A DNA stretch of 64,000 nt. Origin: Boswellia sacra. Taxonomy: Eukaryota > Streptophyta > Magnoliopsida > Sapindales > Burseraceae. A model generated the notes under the pieces. It saw only the letters and a list, made by a program, of their open reading frames with translations. It made no database searches and was not told the origin of the DNA. The translations under genes were made by a program, and so were the position numbers. The stretch is taken from contig SNVD02016072.1 in assembly GCA_013180625.2 (NCBI GenBank), positions 1-64,000 of the forward strand. Direction: 5' to 3'. This document shows, piece after piece, positions 42,464-55,322 of this stretch (position 1 is its first letter; each line of letters begins with the position of its first letter).

Positions 42464-42990
42464 TTATGATAGAGAATAAATATCATCTATACCTAACTTG
42501 GAACAAAGATGAAGAAACACCCCGTTCTGCACAACTTTAGTAAAAATGTTTCCAACCTGATTTTGAAACATAATGTAATAATCGTTCCAGACATTATTGC
42601 TTCTCCAATAAAAATGACAATCAACTTCAAAGTGTTTTATGCTCCCATGAAAAATAGGATTGCTTACAATGTAGTTGCTCTTATTGCTAACAATGAAGGT
42701 TGCTGTAACATTATCACAAAACATTACTACAAGACTTTTAACAGTCACTCCAAGTTCAGCTAATAGATTTTTCACCAATATAATCTCATAAGTTGTATGA
42801 ACCATAGCATGATACTCAGCTTTTGTGTAGATCTGGTAACCACGTTTTCTTTTTTACTTCTCATGTGACAAGATTTCCTCATAGATAGGTATAATGACCA
42901 CTAGTAGCTTCCTATTAGACTTTGAACCAGCCCAATCGATATTAGAATAATTGATTATATCAAGTTCTTTCCTTTTTTTTATAGAGCACC
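42464..42990 (-). pseudogene. Copia RNase H fragment
   Basis: Minus strand. YSNIDWAGSKSNRK (near 42930) and AELGVTVKSLVVMFCDN, then GNIFTKVVQNGVF and CSKLGIDDIYS are the Copia RNase H C-terminal pattern. Stops and small indels are present. No LTR of this element is seen. Confidence 0.75.
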
Positions 42991-43426
42991 TCTTTTCCAA
43001 CTAATTGCTTGAGATAACATAGAATTCTCAAAGCTTCCCATTGAATTTTCCTTGTATTTTGCATATACTAACTAACAACTATAACTACAAAAATGATATC
43101 AAGTCAAGTGATAGTGAGATAAATCAACTTACTAATTGGACTTCTATGTCTCTTTTTGTCTCAAAATCTAGACTACTTTCATCATCTAAACCACATAAGG
43201 ATCCATAAGAGTTGGTAGACACTGAATTTTTAAGGCTGGATGATGAAATGAAGATGAATGTCGAGCAAATAAAATGATCAAAATGTCCTTGAGGGCCAAG
43301 AAGAGAAGGGTGAGAAAGAGTTGGTGAAAAGCCTTAAAAATTGACATGTGATTTTAAAAAATCACTGAATTAATCCAAGAGGAATCTGATCATTAGTAAT
43401 ATATGTTACAAAGCTACGAATGTCTA
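42991..43426. other. Unassigned DNA before B2 LTR
   Basis: No supported gene. The last five bases before the LTR are 'gtcta'; the duplicate cannot be tested because the other LTR of B2 is truncated. Confidence 0.3.
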
Positions 43427-44840
43427 TGATGCGTTCGAAACTAGCAAGTATACTAGTCGCACAAGTAATAAAGTGATAAGTAAGATATCGTTCTCACAAG
43501 GATTTATTCTAATTGAATTTGTTATTTTACAGTAAAAACATAATAAACGGGGGGTTTTTATTGATTGATTAACTAGATTAAATATTAATGCAAGTAAAGA
43601 ATAACACAATGCTAACTTAATTGAAGTGAGAATTAATCACTGACGGAAATCTGGTTAAGGGATCATTCTCTGCCACAAGATATGGATTTGCGAATTAATC
43701 ATAGAATTGTCATCCAATTACACCATTGAAATGATCAACCGTAGATAACAACAAGCTCTGTTATCCCAATCTTTCCTTACTTTGTTGTTAAATAAAACAG
43801 GCTCTTTATTTAATCTCTATCCATTAAACAACCTAGAACAAGCTCTCTAATTTTAATTCAATAGATGCATTACGATAAGAAAGATAGGTTGATCTAAGTA
43901 ATAAACACACAAGCTCGGATTATTTAACTTAGGTTATATTCTCCAATTGCAGTCTTTGATCACAATTTTGCTACTAAGGATTAGAAATTCAAGACAATTA
44001 CGGACCAAGATTTCTACTCTAGCAATAGACAACAACCAGATTATATTCAGTTGGCCATTCCAAATACAATGAGCAAGCAATCATAAGCATTAGATATGGG
44101 AAAATACAAGCAACTTCAATTAGAGAATTGGATAACAACTTCTTGCACAATCAACTCACAAAAACCATATCAAGGGCTTTGAAATCACCCTCAACCAATT
44201 CAGATTCAGTTACACATGTTTAAAAATATGGTAAATACAATACAACATGGAGACATTCCAGAAAATGAAAGGGAAGGGAAAAACTTAGCAATTTTGATGT
44301 AAATCTCTTTGAATTATAGTTCTTCCTCTTTCCAAGCTTTCTTTCTCCTTCAAGAACTCCAAGAAATGAAAGAAATCCAGAGTTGCAGCCTTTACCACGT
44401 TCTCCCCTCTTCAAGTTATGAAAATAAAACCCTAAAATGTGTTTAAATACTCTGCTACAGTAACCTGCTACAGTGTCCCGTATTATACATGCTACAGTGA
44501 TTTGTGAAATTACATTTTTACACTTCTCACACTATTTTGATTATAACTTTCAGTACACTGAATGGATTTATGAACCGTAAATTTCTCTAGAAAATAGACT
44601 TCGAGAGCTTTCCAACGGTATGTAACATGTTATCGGGTTCATTGTATATCAATACAATTAAATCCGAGAAGATGGTTGACTAGCAGAGGTGAAAATGAAG
44701 GGTTTTACTTCACTTTGGTGCAAGTTCCTCCGAAACTCCTGCCAACATCAAAACCACACAAAACATAAAGATACCAAGGATTATAGCAAATAAACATAGA
44801 TGAATTGATATGAAAATGATACATAAATAGACACCTATCA
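43427..44840 (-). repeat. 3' LTR of B2
   Basis: 1414 bp. The reverse complement of TGATAGGTGTC is at the right end and that of CGCATCA at the left. Closely similar to the B1 LTR. Confidence 0.9.
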
Positions 44841-46813
44841 AATTCCCCCACACTTAAACTTTGCTAGTCCTCGAGCAAGTACGACGATATGAAACAAAAC
44901 TAAATCGAAATAGATTCAAAGAAAAAATTAAAACACACATATTTTAACTTGCAAATTGGCCTCAAAGATTGTACTTAATTATAACCCAAGGGAAACTTCA
45001 AAATAATGCACTTGATCAAGAATCTCATTACAAAGATTAGTTTCGCTCTACTTCAATTCCTCCAATGTGTGTGTGTGTAGAGCCATTCTCACCTAATCAT
45101 TTGTAACCGGATGAGTTTATGCATAAAAATGAATCATATTTAATAGTGAAAATGTGCGTATAAATGAACTCCATAGGCTTGCTTTTCAAGTCACTCTCCA
45201 CTAATGTAGACAAGCACAACACTAAAGATCAAGTAGGGCTTTATTAAGCTTGTAACGTTTGGCTTGGGTGAAGGCATGATAAAGGATAATAATTTGGCTC
45301 AAATCACCCACAAACACATAAATCATTCAAGACTATGTAGAGCTCAACCCTATAACACAACTTTATTTCAATTCACCAGGTTACTCTCCCAAACTTATTT
45401 AGAACACCCAATCTTCTTTTTTTATTTTTTTCTTTTTTTTAGAAAACAAAAGAAACTACAGCCCCACACTTTGTTGTTTCATTCTTTTTAAGAACACCCA
45501 AGGGTATAGATCTCTTTTTCTTCTTTTTTTTTTTTTTTTTGCTTTAACTGCAATTCCCCTCCCCCACACTTAAACAACACATTGTCCTCAATGTTTAAGT
45601 ACGTGGAAGATAAGTACAGATTATTGTTTTGTTTTTTCTCTTTTCTTTTTTTTTTTTTTACAAACATAATAAAACTCACTTGCATTGCTCATGGCACAAT
45701 CCAATCTCCTCTAACTTCCCAAAACAAAAACATAATTCAAAATGTGATCGTGAATGATCTACATGCTCATAGGTAAGGGACAAACTGTTTAGAAAAAAAT
45801 TCACTTGAGGTTAGGAAATCTTTTTAGTGAGTTAACAAAAAAAAAAGCTTACAAAGGCTCAAAGGGGTAACCAGGGATCAATTTTAATAAAGGTTGGCTA
45901 TTAAGGCTCAAACGATCCAAAGATGGCCTAAATCATTTCCCTAATGTTGCACAGTCTAGGATTTCGCCTCGAGTGACCATCAAACAAGTTCAAGAATTCA
46001 TTGAAATATGAAGAAACACTTAAATTACATAAACTTTCTCTAAGTAAACAAATAAATCAGTGATAATAGCTCAGTGCTCAATATTGTGCAAGAAATCAAA
46101 GGCAAAGCGAAAACCAATAAACATTTCAAGCACACAGATCCATGCATTATTTATCATTTTCCAAGAGTTATTCTCAATTCAATCATTATCTTATCATCGA
46201 CCCACAAAATGCAACAAAAGAGGTACGTGGCGTTGTTACACCTGAGTCAAGATTGTATATTTCAACAATCCTTAGGAGCAGTAGCCCGCAGACTTAAAGT
46301 TTCCAGCCTATATACCTTTATTATGAAAGAACAAAACAAGAAACAAGACACTTCAAACAACATGAAATAAACAAACTACAAATTTATTTAGAGAGAATGC
46401 GTTTCAAGAGTTAAGGAAACCCCATATTCTGCCATTCTCAGGTTTTTCCACAATGTTTTTTTTTTTTTCGAATCGAAACTGATAAAGACAAAAACACACA
46501 ACAACTCTAAATTACACAAAACTAAACTTACTCATAAAATAACAAAGTCCAACAAGCCAGCAAACAAAAACAAGTTAGTTAGAATGGGTCTAAAAAGTTT
46601 AGAAGTTAGCCTCCTTATTCAGTCATTATGGATTGAAGAGATCCCGAATGCGTTTCAAGAGAAATTGAACTTTTTAAGCCACCACTCTAAAAGCCATGAT
46701 TAGAAAATATTACCTGGGGTGAAAGAAATAACTTGAAAAAAACTCAAAAGAAATGCCAAATAAACACACTAAAAAGAAAGTAAACAAAAATGAAGCAAAC
46801 CAATAGATAGAGA
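44841..46813 (-). other. 3' untranslated region of B2
   Basis: Inverted counterpart of 29565-31533, with the polypurine tract beside the LTR, the stem at 45579-45594 and T-rich tracts on the plus strand. No gene. Confidence 0.7.
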
Positions 46814-47463
46814 CTACAGATGGAGCGTTAAATCCAGTCTACGCCTTTTATTGCCTTTTCTAAACCAATCTATCCGAGCCGTTGTTGGATCAGGTGACTA
46901 GACGAATTCTTGTAGTTTATCAATTAACTCCCCTGCAGTTGAAGCTGTAACCAGGATTTGCCTCGCCGACTGTGAGATGAAGTTTTTTTCTACAGCTTGA
47001 TCAAGAAAGAACAACAAACCATCAAAAAAATTATTGACATTTAACAAACCAATGGGTTTCCGATGGATGTTTAGCTGTGACCAAGAGGTGATTTGAAATA
47101 TCTCCTCTAATGTACCATAACCACCGGGCAAAGCTATAAATGCATCAGATTTAATGACCATATGTGCAATACGCTCATGCATACTAGAAACTTGTAACTC
47201 TTCCCCTATGGTGTTGCCTACGATATCTTGTACAGCTAATGGTTTAGGGATAATGCCGAGAACTTTGCTCCCTCCTAGGGATGCAGTTGTTGACACACAC
47301 ACCATTAACCCAAGACTACCCCCTCCATAAATCAAATGAATACCCCTCGCAGCTAAAGTCCTACCAAGATCAAGAGCTGCTGTTGTAAACTCTCCATCTT
47401 TACCAAATTGCGATCCACAAAATACGCATATATTTTGGAATCGCCGAATTGGTGTTTCTCCAT
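46814..47463 (-). pseudogene. LOG-type enzyme of B2
   Basis: ATG complement at 47461-47463. One A is missing in the run at codons 3-4, shifting the start out of frame. Thereafter the frame is open through ICVFCGS, LIYGGGSLGLM, SSMHERIAHM, LPGGYGTLEE and LLNVNNFFD to a premature TAG at 46898-46900. The lost tail can be read on to TAG at 46814-46816. All recognisable LOG active-site motifs are intact, so damage is confined to the two ends. Close relative of B1. Confidence 0.85.
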
Positions 47464-47649
47464 TTCTACAAGTGCTCTAACCTTGTGTAAGACAATGATG
47501 CACGTTAGGTAATATGCTTTTCAAGTGCAAGACAAGTTATAATAATGACATTTGAAAATATGGAGAATGGATATATACACATGTAAAACTCTCAAATTTG
47601 ACACATGGGGACATAATTTCGGTGGAGGTTGCTCGATGCAGATTTATCG

Positions 47650-47856
47650 CCCCAAAATTTGAAAAAATGAGATATGCTTTCGGCGAGATTTGACAAAACC
47701 TACACACTTGTCTCCCACGTGAAGCATGAAAAATGGAGATATACTTTCGGTGGGGTTTGACAAAACTGCCACACTTGTCTCCCACTTGAAGCATGAAAAG
47801 TAAAGATATACTTTCGACGGAGGTTGACAAAACCTCCACACTTGTCTCCCACGTGT
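47650..47856 (-). repeat. 67-bp tandem repeats of B2
   Basis: Three units; the word 'cttgtctccca' recurs at 47707, 47774 and 47841, a 67-bp period. The last unit keeps the perfect stem GGAGGTTgacaaAACCTCC. Lies between CRP and LOG as in B1. Confidence 0.85.
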
Positions 47857-48080
47857 GCTTATGTCATGGGGTAGTCATATGGTTTGTCAAAAAGAAAACT
47901 TGAAATTAAAACAAATAAAATCAACAAACAACAACAATACAAAAACAACATTGATAATCAGATCAAACGAAACAAGGAAAAAAATTTGACAATAACAACA
48001 CACATTCAAATATACAAGTAGTTGTGATTGTGGCTCACATCTTCCTCTGGTTTTACGTCCAGTAACGGCTGAAACGCCTT

Positions 48081-48635
48081 CTATGAGTCGGAGATTTGCT
48101 TCCTATCCAGTTTTCTTATAAACTAGCAAACAGGGACGTTTTTAGTCAGATTCCCTAGACTATAACACTGCGATTCATCACGAAATTGTGTCCATAGATT
48201 AAGCAATTCACGCTGAACAAGTCAACAAGAATGTGACTCGAGAGTTAACAAAACATTATCCACCGACTCATTACTCAAACCATTCTTAATAAATGAAAGT
48301 TTATCTTCTCCATTCCTGGACACAAAACCTAATGAACGACAAGTCTGGTTACAATTCCATCTAGCACATTTATAACATACTTGTAACCTTTTCGCTCTTC
48401 GCCTCTTGGCGTAGTAGCTCATTCCTAGACCAGGCATGTATTTTGCGAGATTAATGTTAGGCTCACTGGACAATCTCACCTTGGCTTCGATAAGCCATCG
48501 GATATCCGCAGGCACATTTAGGAGCACCAACTCCCAAAGTCTAGTCATCCGCACTTTATAAATTTTACACATAGCATTTTGAGGAAGTGAAGGGAAATAT
48601 TTACGAAGGTTCGATAGAAAGATATCGGCATCCAT
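48081..48635 (-). pseudogene. CRP of B2
   Basis: From the start at 48635 (MDADIFLSNLRKYFPSLPQ) the frame runs 184 residues to TAG at 48081-48083, with a Gly-to-stop change near 48220 and a second stop near 48119. AKRRRAKRLQV precedes the CX2CX4CX3C cluster (CYKCARWNCNQTC), and NGEDKLSFIKNGLS follows. The start agrees in length and pattern with A and A2, which supports the CRP start chosen in all copies. Confidence 0.72.
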
Positions 48636-49036
48636 TGAAGAGGAGAAAATGAGAGATATTACCGATAATGCGATTAAGTTTATTCTTCTCCCAGATATGC
48701 ACGATTCAAACCTTCGAGCAACGACTTCAGCTCCCGTTTGGATGTTTCCTCAAGCTGTTGCACAAATGAATTCGAAGTACGGAATAATCAAATTAAACAA
48801 AAGGAAGGAAAAGAAAAGAGCATAAACGAAACTAAAGACACATAAAAGAGATAACAACACAATAGCAAACAAAAGTCAAAAACAAGTAAAAAAATAAAAA
48901 CAAATAAGACAGATGGCAAAGAGAGATAAAACCTGATCAATTTGATGGCCTACGAAAGGAATTTCTCGAGACACAAAAATCGATCATTATTACCTTATTT
49001 TATTTTTCTTTTCTTTTTTTTTTTATTTATTTTGCA
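48636..49036 (-). other. Spacer upstream of B2 CRP
   Basis: AT-rich, with an A-rich stretch near 48780-48930 and no supported gene. It lacks the 'gtcaagtggcggatacgg' leader found in family A. Confidence 0.4.
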
Positions 49037-49078
49037 AAAACATTGGGTTGCCTCCCAATAAGCGCTTGGTTTAACGTC
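49037..49078 (-). other. Conserved post-pol motif of Athila/Tat elements
   Basis: On the minus strand 'aaaccaagcgcttattggga' and 'ggcaacccaatg' match a motif I know to be widespread just after pol in Athila and Tat elements; the segment 'ttgggaggcaaccca' can form a stem. Here it directly follows the truncated RT, marking the end of the pol deletion. Confidence 0.6.
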
Positions 49079-49079
49079 C

Positions 49080-51872
49080 TCAGCCCGACGTTGGTTCCAT
49101 CATGGGAGGGTCCAATCTCCGTTGTGCTTCTCTAGTGGGATTGGATCCTTTTTCCAATAAGAATTGTTGCATGCATATGGCTGGGCCTTGGATATTAGCA
49201 ATCGTCCACCCAATAGCTATTTTGTGATCTCTAAGTACTTGGACGAGTTTCTCTTCTTGTAGCGGTGCAAGGCCCATTTCTATTATAACTTGCAAAGAAT
49301 CATTCTCACCCAAGAATGCATACTTCAAATGATCCAAAAGAGGCTTAAGCTCCAAGGTAGGGGCTTTCATCACAGAAGAGAGAAGTTTCACATTAGACAA
49401 AGGAAATTGAATGCATGAAACATCATACCCATTTGTGGTTATGGCTATGGTCTCATTTAAGCTTGTCACAGCTTCCTCCATTTCTTTGGTAACTTGTATC
49501 AACCTTCTTGATTCCTTGGAATTTTCTGTCCCTATGTGCTCACTAAAAGCCACTTCCAATCCATCCTTGCGAGTTAACTCAAAATGTTGTTAGGGCAAAG
49601 AATCAATAACATCAACTGCAAAAACAGAATGCAAGTCACTAGGGTACCTCATTGCCTAAAAAATATTGAAACGGATCACCTCGCCATCAAATTCCGTGGT
49701 GAGAGTGCCATCATGAACATCAATCTTAGTTCGAGCAGTTTTCAACAATGGTCTCCCCAAAAGAATCGGTGTTGGATTAAGAGATGTCTCATCCTCCATT
49801 TCAAAAACATAAAAGTCTGCTGGGAAAACTAATTGATTCACCTACACAAGCACATCTTCCACAACTCTCTTAGGATATGCATTAGAATGATCAGCAAGTT
49901 AAATGGTAATACCAGTTTTCGCAAGAGGTCCAAGATTTAAAGAAGCATAAATAGAAAATGGCATGACATTTATAGATGCTCCTAAATCTAACATAGCTCT
50001 TTCAAACTTGGTTCTACCAATGGTGCATGGAATGGTAAACGTACCTGGATCTTTGCATTTTGGAGAAATTTTTCTTTGTAGTACAGCCGAAACATTTTCC
50101 CCCACACTTACTTTCTCATTTCCCTACAACTTTCTCTTGTTGGTGCATAACTCCTTGAGAAATTTTGCAAAACGAGGCACTTGCTTTATAGCATCCAAAA
50201 GTGGTATATTTACCTCAATCTTACAAAAAGTTTCCAAGATTTCCTGTTCTTGTTCCTCCTTCTTTGATTTTGCAAATCTGCTAGGAAAAGGTGGAGGAGT
50301 AACATATGAAGGTATATGGGTTTTAGGATTTACCTTAGAAGATGATGTTTTATTCATGGTGGGAGTGGTTTCATCCCCTTTATCAGCTTGTGATTTCTTT
50401 GGCGGAATCTCTAATTGCTTTCCACTTCTCAAAGTTACAGCACTACATTTTCTCTTGGATTGATCATTGGCTGAGAAGGTAATTTTTCGGAGCTTTGACT
50501 CTCAAATTTGCTCATGTTACTGGCCAATTGTCCCATTTGATTTTCCAGGTTTTGGATACTTGCCCTAGTTTCTTGCTGAAATTGCATTGTGTTAGTGGCA
50601 AGTGCTTTAACAATATCCTGGAGAGACATACCTGAATTTTGTGGAGCTGGTTGTGGTGCTGGTTCTGGTATTGGTGGGGTTGTGCTTGAAATGGTTGCTA
50701 CACCCTTGGTTGATTGAAACCTGATGGTCGATTTGGTATGGCATTTGGGGCGATTGGTTGACGATTCCTATATCTTAAATTAGGGTGATCTCTCCATCCA
50801 GCATTGTAAGTATTGGAGAAAGGGTCATACCTTTGCCTTGGTTGTCCTGGAAATCCACCCATGGCATTGGCTTGTTCTGTATCTCCTTCTTGCAAAGTTG
50901 GACACATGTCGGTTGGATGGTCCATGGCAGAACATACTCCACATGCATAAGATTGCTGCATATGTCCTACAGCCATTTTTTTTACAAGAGTGGTAAGTTC
51001 AGAAAGTTGATGTTCAATGTTTGAAGTACTTACCTCATTTACTCTCTTTGGTAGTTGTGGCTCAAATTGGCTGCTAAATTGTTGGGAGTTCGCTGCCATG
51101 TCACTAATCAAACATCTTGCAACGTTCGGTGTTTTATTAACTAGTGCTCCACCACTAGCAGCATCAATGATACTCCTTTCCATTGGTAAGAGACCCTCAT
51201 AGAAATATTGAATTAGGAGTCCATCACTAATTTGGTGGTTTGGACAGCTAGCACATAACCTTTAAATCTCTCCCAATATTCATGAAGTGATTCTCCATTG
51301 TGTTGTCGAATGCCACTAATATCTTTTCTAATGTTTATAGCTTTCGAAGTGGGAAAGTATTTCTCTAAAAAGAGTTTACTTATCTCATTCCACGTGGTGA
51401 TGGTACCCGATGGTAGATAGTATAGCCAATCTTTCGCCGAATCTGCTAATGAGAATGGGAAAGCTCTCAATTTTATTTGCTCTTCAGACACGCCAGTTGG
51501 CTTCATACTTGAGCATACCATATGAAATTCTCTAAGGTATTTGATAGGATCCTCTCTTGCAAAACCATGAAATGTAGGCAAGAGACGAATTAGTGCAGAT
51601 TTAAGCTCAAATTCTACCTCAAGGTTGGGATTTATGCACAGCAGTTGTTGATCAATAATTGGAGCCGCTAACTCCTTAAGAGTCTGATTATTTTGCATCG
51701 CCATTACTTCTGATTCAGATTTGATTAAACTGCAAGAAGATGGAAGGGAAGTATGTCGTGCAAGGTCAAATTCTGGAGATGGAGTTGAAATTGATCGATT
51801 TAGTCTTAAATTCGAGGATTGGAGAAACTCCTTAATTCGCTTAAGTCGCTGATCCGCTTCTCCCTCGGACAT
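49080..51872 (-). pseudogene. gag-protease and RT N-terminus of B2
   Basis: Starts MSEGEADQRLKR at 51872. The capsid region has LRAFPFSLADSAKDWL and 'EYWERFKGY'; the frame breaks near 51210. A zinc knuckle (CGVCSAMDHPTDMC) lies near 50905-50945. The protease active site MLDLGASINVMP is near 49988. Stops near 49900, 49845, 49665 and 49590 follow. The last part (49559-49080) enters RT (LKYAFLGEN, REAQRRLDPPM) and stops where RT, RNase H and integrase are deleted. Gag and protease differ clearly from element A, so B is a separate Athila family. Confidence 0.85.
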
Positions 51873-51955
51873 AAAAGCCTAAACACAAAACAATTAGAAA
51901 TAAAAATCTAGAACTAACAATAAAAACAGAATAACAAATCGATCAGAAAATCAAT

Positions 51956-51972
51956 CCCCGACAACGGCGCCA
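51956..51972 (-). other. Primer-binding site of B2, tRNA-Asp type
   Basis: The reverse complement reads TGGCGCCGTTGTCGGGG, one mismatch from the tRNA-Asp complement. Confidence 0.88.
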
Positions 51973-51978
51973 AAAACT

Positions 51979-53028
51979 TGATGCGTTCGAAACTAGCAAG
52001 TATACTAGTCGCACAAGTAATAAAGCGATAAGTAAGATATTGTTCCCACGAGGATTGATTCTAATTGAATTTGTTATTTTACAGTAAAAACAGAATAAAT
52101 GGGGGGTTTTTGTTGATTGATTAACTAGATAAAATATTAATGCAAGTAAAGAATAACACAATGCTAACTTAATTGAAGTGAGAATTAATCACTGACGGAA
52201 ATCTGGTTAAGGGATCATTCTCTGCTACGAGATATGGATTTGTGAATTAATCATAGAATTGTCATCCAATTACACCATTGAAATTATCAACTGTAGATAA
52301 CAACGAGCTCTGTTATCCTAATCTTTCCTTACTTTGTTGTTAAATAAAACAGGCTCTTTATTTAATCTCTATCCATTAAACAACCTAGAACAAGCTCTCT
52401 AAATTTAATTCAATGGATGCATTACGATAAGAAAGATAGGTTGATCTAAGCAATAAACACACAAGCTCGGATTATTTAACTTAGGTTGTATTCTCTAATT
52501 GCAATCTCTGATCACAATTTTGCTACTAAGGATTAGAAATTCAAGACAATTACGGATCAAGATTTCTAGCTCTAGCAATAGACAACAACCAGATTATATT
52601 CAGTTGGCCATTCGAAATACAATCCAGCAAGCAATCATAAGCATTAGATATGGGAAAATACAAGCAACTTCAATTAGAGAATTGGATAACAACTTCTTGC
52701 ACAATCAACTTACAAAAACCATATCAGGGGCTTTGAAATCACCCTCAACCAATTCAGATTCAGTTACACATGTTTAAAAACGTGGTAAATACAATACAAC
52801 ATGGAGACATTCCAGAAAATGAAAGGGAAGGGAAAAACTTAGCAATTTTGATGTAAATCTCTTTGAATTGTAGTTATTCCTCTTTCCAAGCTTTCTTTCT
52901 CCTTCAAGAACCCTAAGAAATGAAAGAAATCCAGAGTTGCAGCCTCTACCACGTTCTCCCCTCTTCAAGTTATTCAAATAAAATCCTAAAATGTGTTTAT
53001 ATACTCTGCTACAGTAACCTGCTACAGT
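51979..53028 (-). repeat. 5' LTR of B2, truncated
   Basis: Matches LTR B from its 3' end to about 'gctacagt' at 53028 and then stops; roughly the first 365 bp of the LTR are missing, replaced by an Ogre/Tat LTR. Confidence 0.85.
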
Positions 53029-54507
53029 ATTTGAAGATAGCTGGTTGTTGGCTGATGCTAGGTTGTTTCTTAGACAGCTGTCCGACTATTTGAAGATGGC
53101 CACCTGGCCCTTCATGGTTTATTTTCAGAAAATTGCATTTTAAACCTTTCTTTTTTGATTTGTGTCTCTCTTTTTCAACTTCATCCCTCTCCTATATAAA
53201 ACCCCTTTGGCTCACTTCTCGGCACACTGATTGTTGAATACAATCATCTTTTCTCCTTTTGAAGACATGCTCAAGAATTTGAGAAGTCTTCTCCAGTATA
53301 AAGATTTTTAGGTGTTCTATTACTTTAAACCTAAAAATGATACATCTTGAGAGCAGAATTCTCTCCTCCCTCCTAGTTTCTATTTTATTTTTCTTGCTTA
53401 GAATAAGTATGTTTAGGGTTTAATTTTATGCTCATAAGTATGTTTAGGATTTTATGAACTGTCTAACCTTTATTTGTTTTGCAAGATGGATAAGTGTGTC
53501 GAGGTAAGTCCACTGTCCCTTCTTTATTTCATTTATGTTTTAAGAGCACATGATTAGAATCATGCTAGAAAAATTTATTTGCTTTGATGAATGCCAGGAA
53601 ATAGCATAGAATAGGTAAGAATTACTATTTTTCCCTTGAATGACTTCTTTGATATTTGATCCTTGAATTAGGCTAGAATATGCCATGAATGCCATGCTTA
53701 GGCTAGAAATGCCACGAATTAATATGAACAAAGCTAGAATAAGCAATAGGTAGAATACGGTCATAGATTTTATAAAATCTAGGCTAGAATGACATGATTC
53801 TGGATTATGGCTTTGTTTGATTTATAACTTGTTTATCTATGAATATACCATGCTTAGAAGTATAATTGAACGATTATGTAATGCCAGAATAGACTCACAT
53901 GTAATCGTGAGGATCGAGTCCCGAATTGATTGACTTTGTATGCATGAATATGTTTTCTATTATTGAATGTTTTAATCGTATAATGAATGAATGATCATAT
54001 TTGAAGTGTTAAAGTAGAATTTACTTTATTACTGAATAACAATTGTTATAATCCTCTTCCCTTCCCTCATGTTTAAAGGAAATGTAGTCTGTTCTCCCCC
54101 CTATTTTTATGCATGAATATACTACTGTTTTGATTGAATAATCACCTCATATGTTTAATAAAGATAAAAATGAAAATGGATACATAAAACAAATCACTTG
54201 AGGGGACTAAGTAACGACACAAGTTATTTTTATTTGATATTTCTCAAGTGGAGGCTGGATTTACATTTGGGCAGGTCGAAAGACTTGTACCTAACTTCCC
54301 AAACCCATTTCTGAAAGGATGAGGGTAGTCTAGGTCCCAAATTGAGGGATCAGATTGTCCCTATTCATCCCCTATTGAATAATTAGGTGGCAACTCTATT
54401 CTCCAGACGTGCCTATGGCTTGTTTGTGTTCCCTTATATCTTGAAAGAGGCTCTGACACAGTGTCATGATCGCAAATGCTTTAGTAGGATAAAAGCACCG
54501 TTCACAG

Positions 54508-54525
54508 TGGGGACTCCACTGGGGA
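54508..54525 (+). other. Ogre/Tat primer-binding site
   Basis: TGGGGACTCCACTGGGGA, close to the TGGCGACTC..CTGGGGA form typical of Ogre/Tat elements. Confidence 0.7.
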
Positions 54526-55322
54526 TAAGAGAAGTTGATTCTGATAGGGATATGAAATTCTAATATCTTGTAATGATATAATCAGTCCTTGCATCATTAC
54601 ACTTTTGCACACAATGAGCACGAACTAACTAACTAGCTGTGTGGCATTGGTATAAGAAGTCTTTGATTCTATTTGAACCCTATATGACTCATATTTGTGT
54701 CACCACGTTTGAGCATGTACCATTTAATTGGTATAAAAAGATATAGGTCCCAAAGGACATCTCTAACTCGAATGAGTCCAGACCTTGGACCCTTGAGACT
54801 TATGCTTATGGAGATGACCCTAAAAATTTTTAATAGGATGAATATCCAAAACCCATGTTGAATTGCATGCCTATGGATGTAAATTCTCCATGATTAGAAT
54901 AACATCAACTCCAACCTCATGGAAATAAATGAATGCCACATGTCAAGTCACCCATAAGAATAAAGTGGGGACATGTGCCATGAGTTGAGTTATCATGACA
55001 TTTAGAAGCCATGTTATGATAATTATGAAGAGTCTAACATCAACATGAATGTTAGAATTAGGAGAGAGAATCTTGCATTCTCACATCCCATGATGATGAC
55101 TTAGGAATTAGGCCAAAAATCCTAGGAAATGAGACTCGACCTCACGTGTGTGGTAAGAATAAGGTTGGAAGGCTGAAAGCATGTCTATGCCCTTGTATGA
55201 GCATGCATCATATCATGCATACATGCATGCATGTATTGCATTAACACACCTTTGTTTTGCAGCCATCATAGGTTGGGTTAGGCGAGGTGGCCGCTTGACA
55301 AGGCAAGAAGAATAAGTTAATG

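Larger units (their letters stand above)
43427..53028 (-). mobile_element. Retrotransposon B2: gag-pro, CRP and LOG, most of pol deleted
   Basis: On the minus strand: truncated 5' LTR, tRNA-Asp primer site, gag, protease, start of RT, deletion, post-pol conserved motif, CRP, 67-bp repeats, LOG, 3' UTR, 3' LTR. RT core, RNase H and integrase are missing. Its 3' half is an inverted relative of B1. Confidence 0.9.

Noticed and set aside
49963..50463. 166-codon plus-strand ORF
   Set aside because: It is the antisense shadow of B2 gag-protease on the minus strand.
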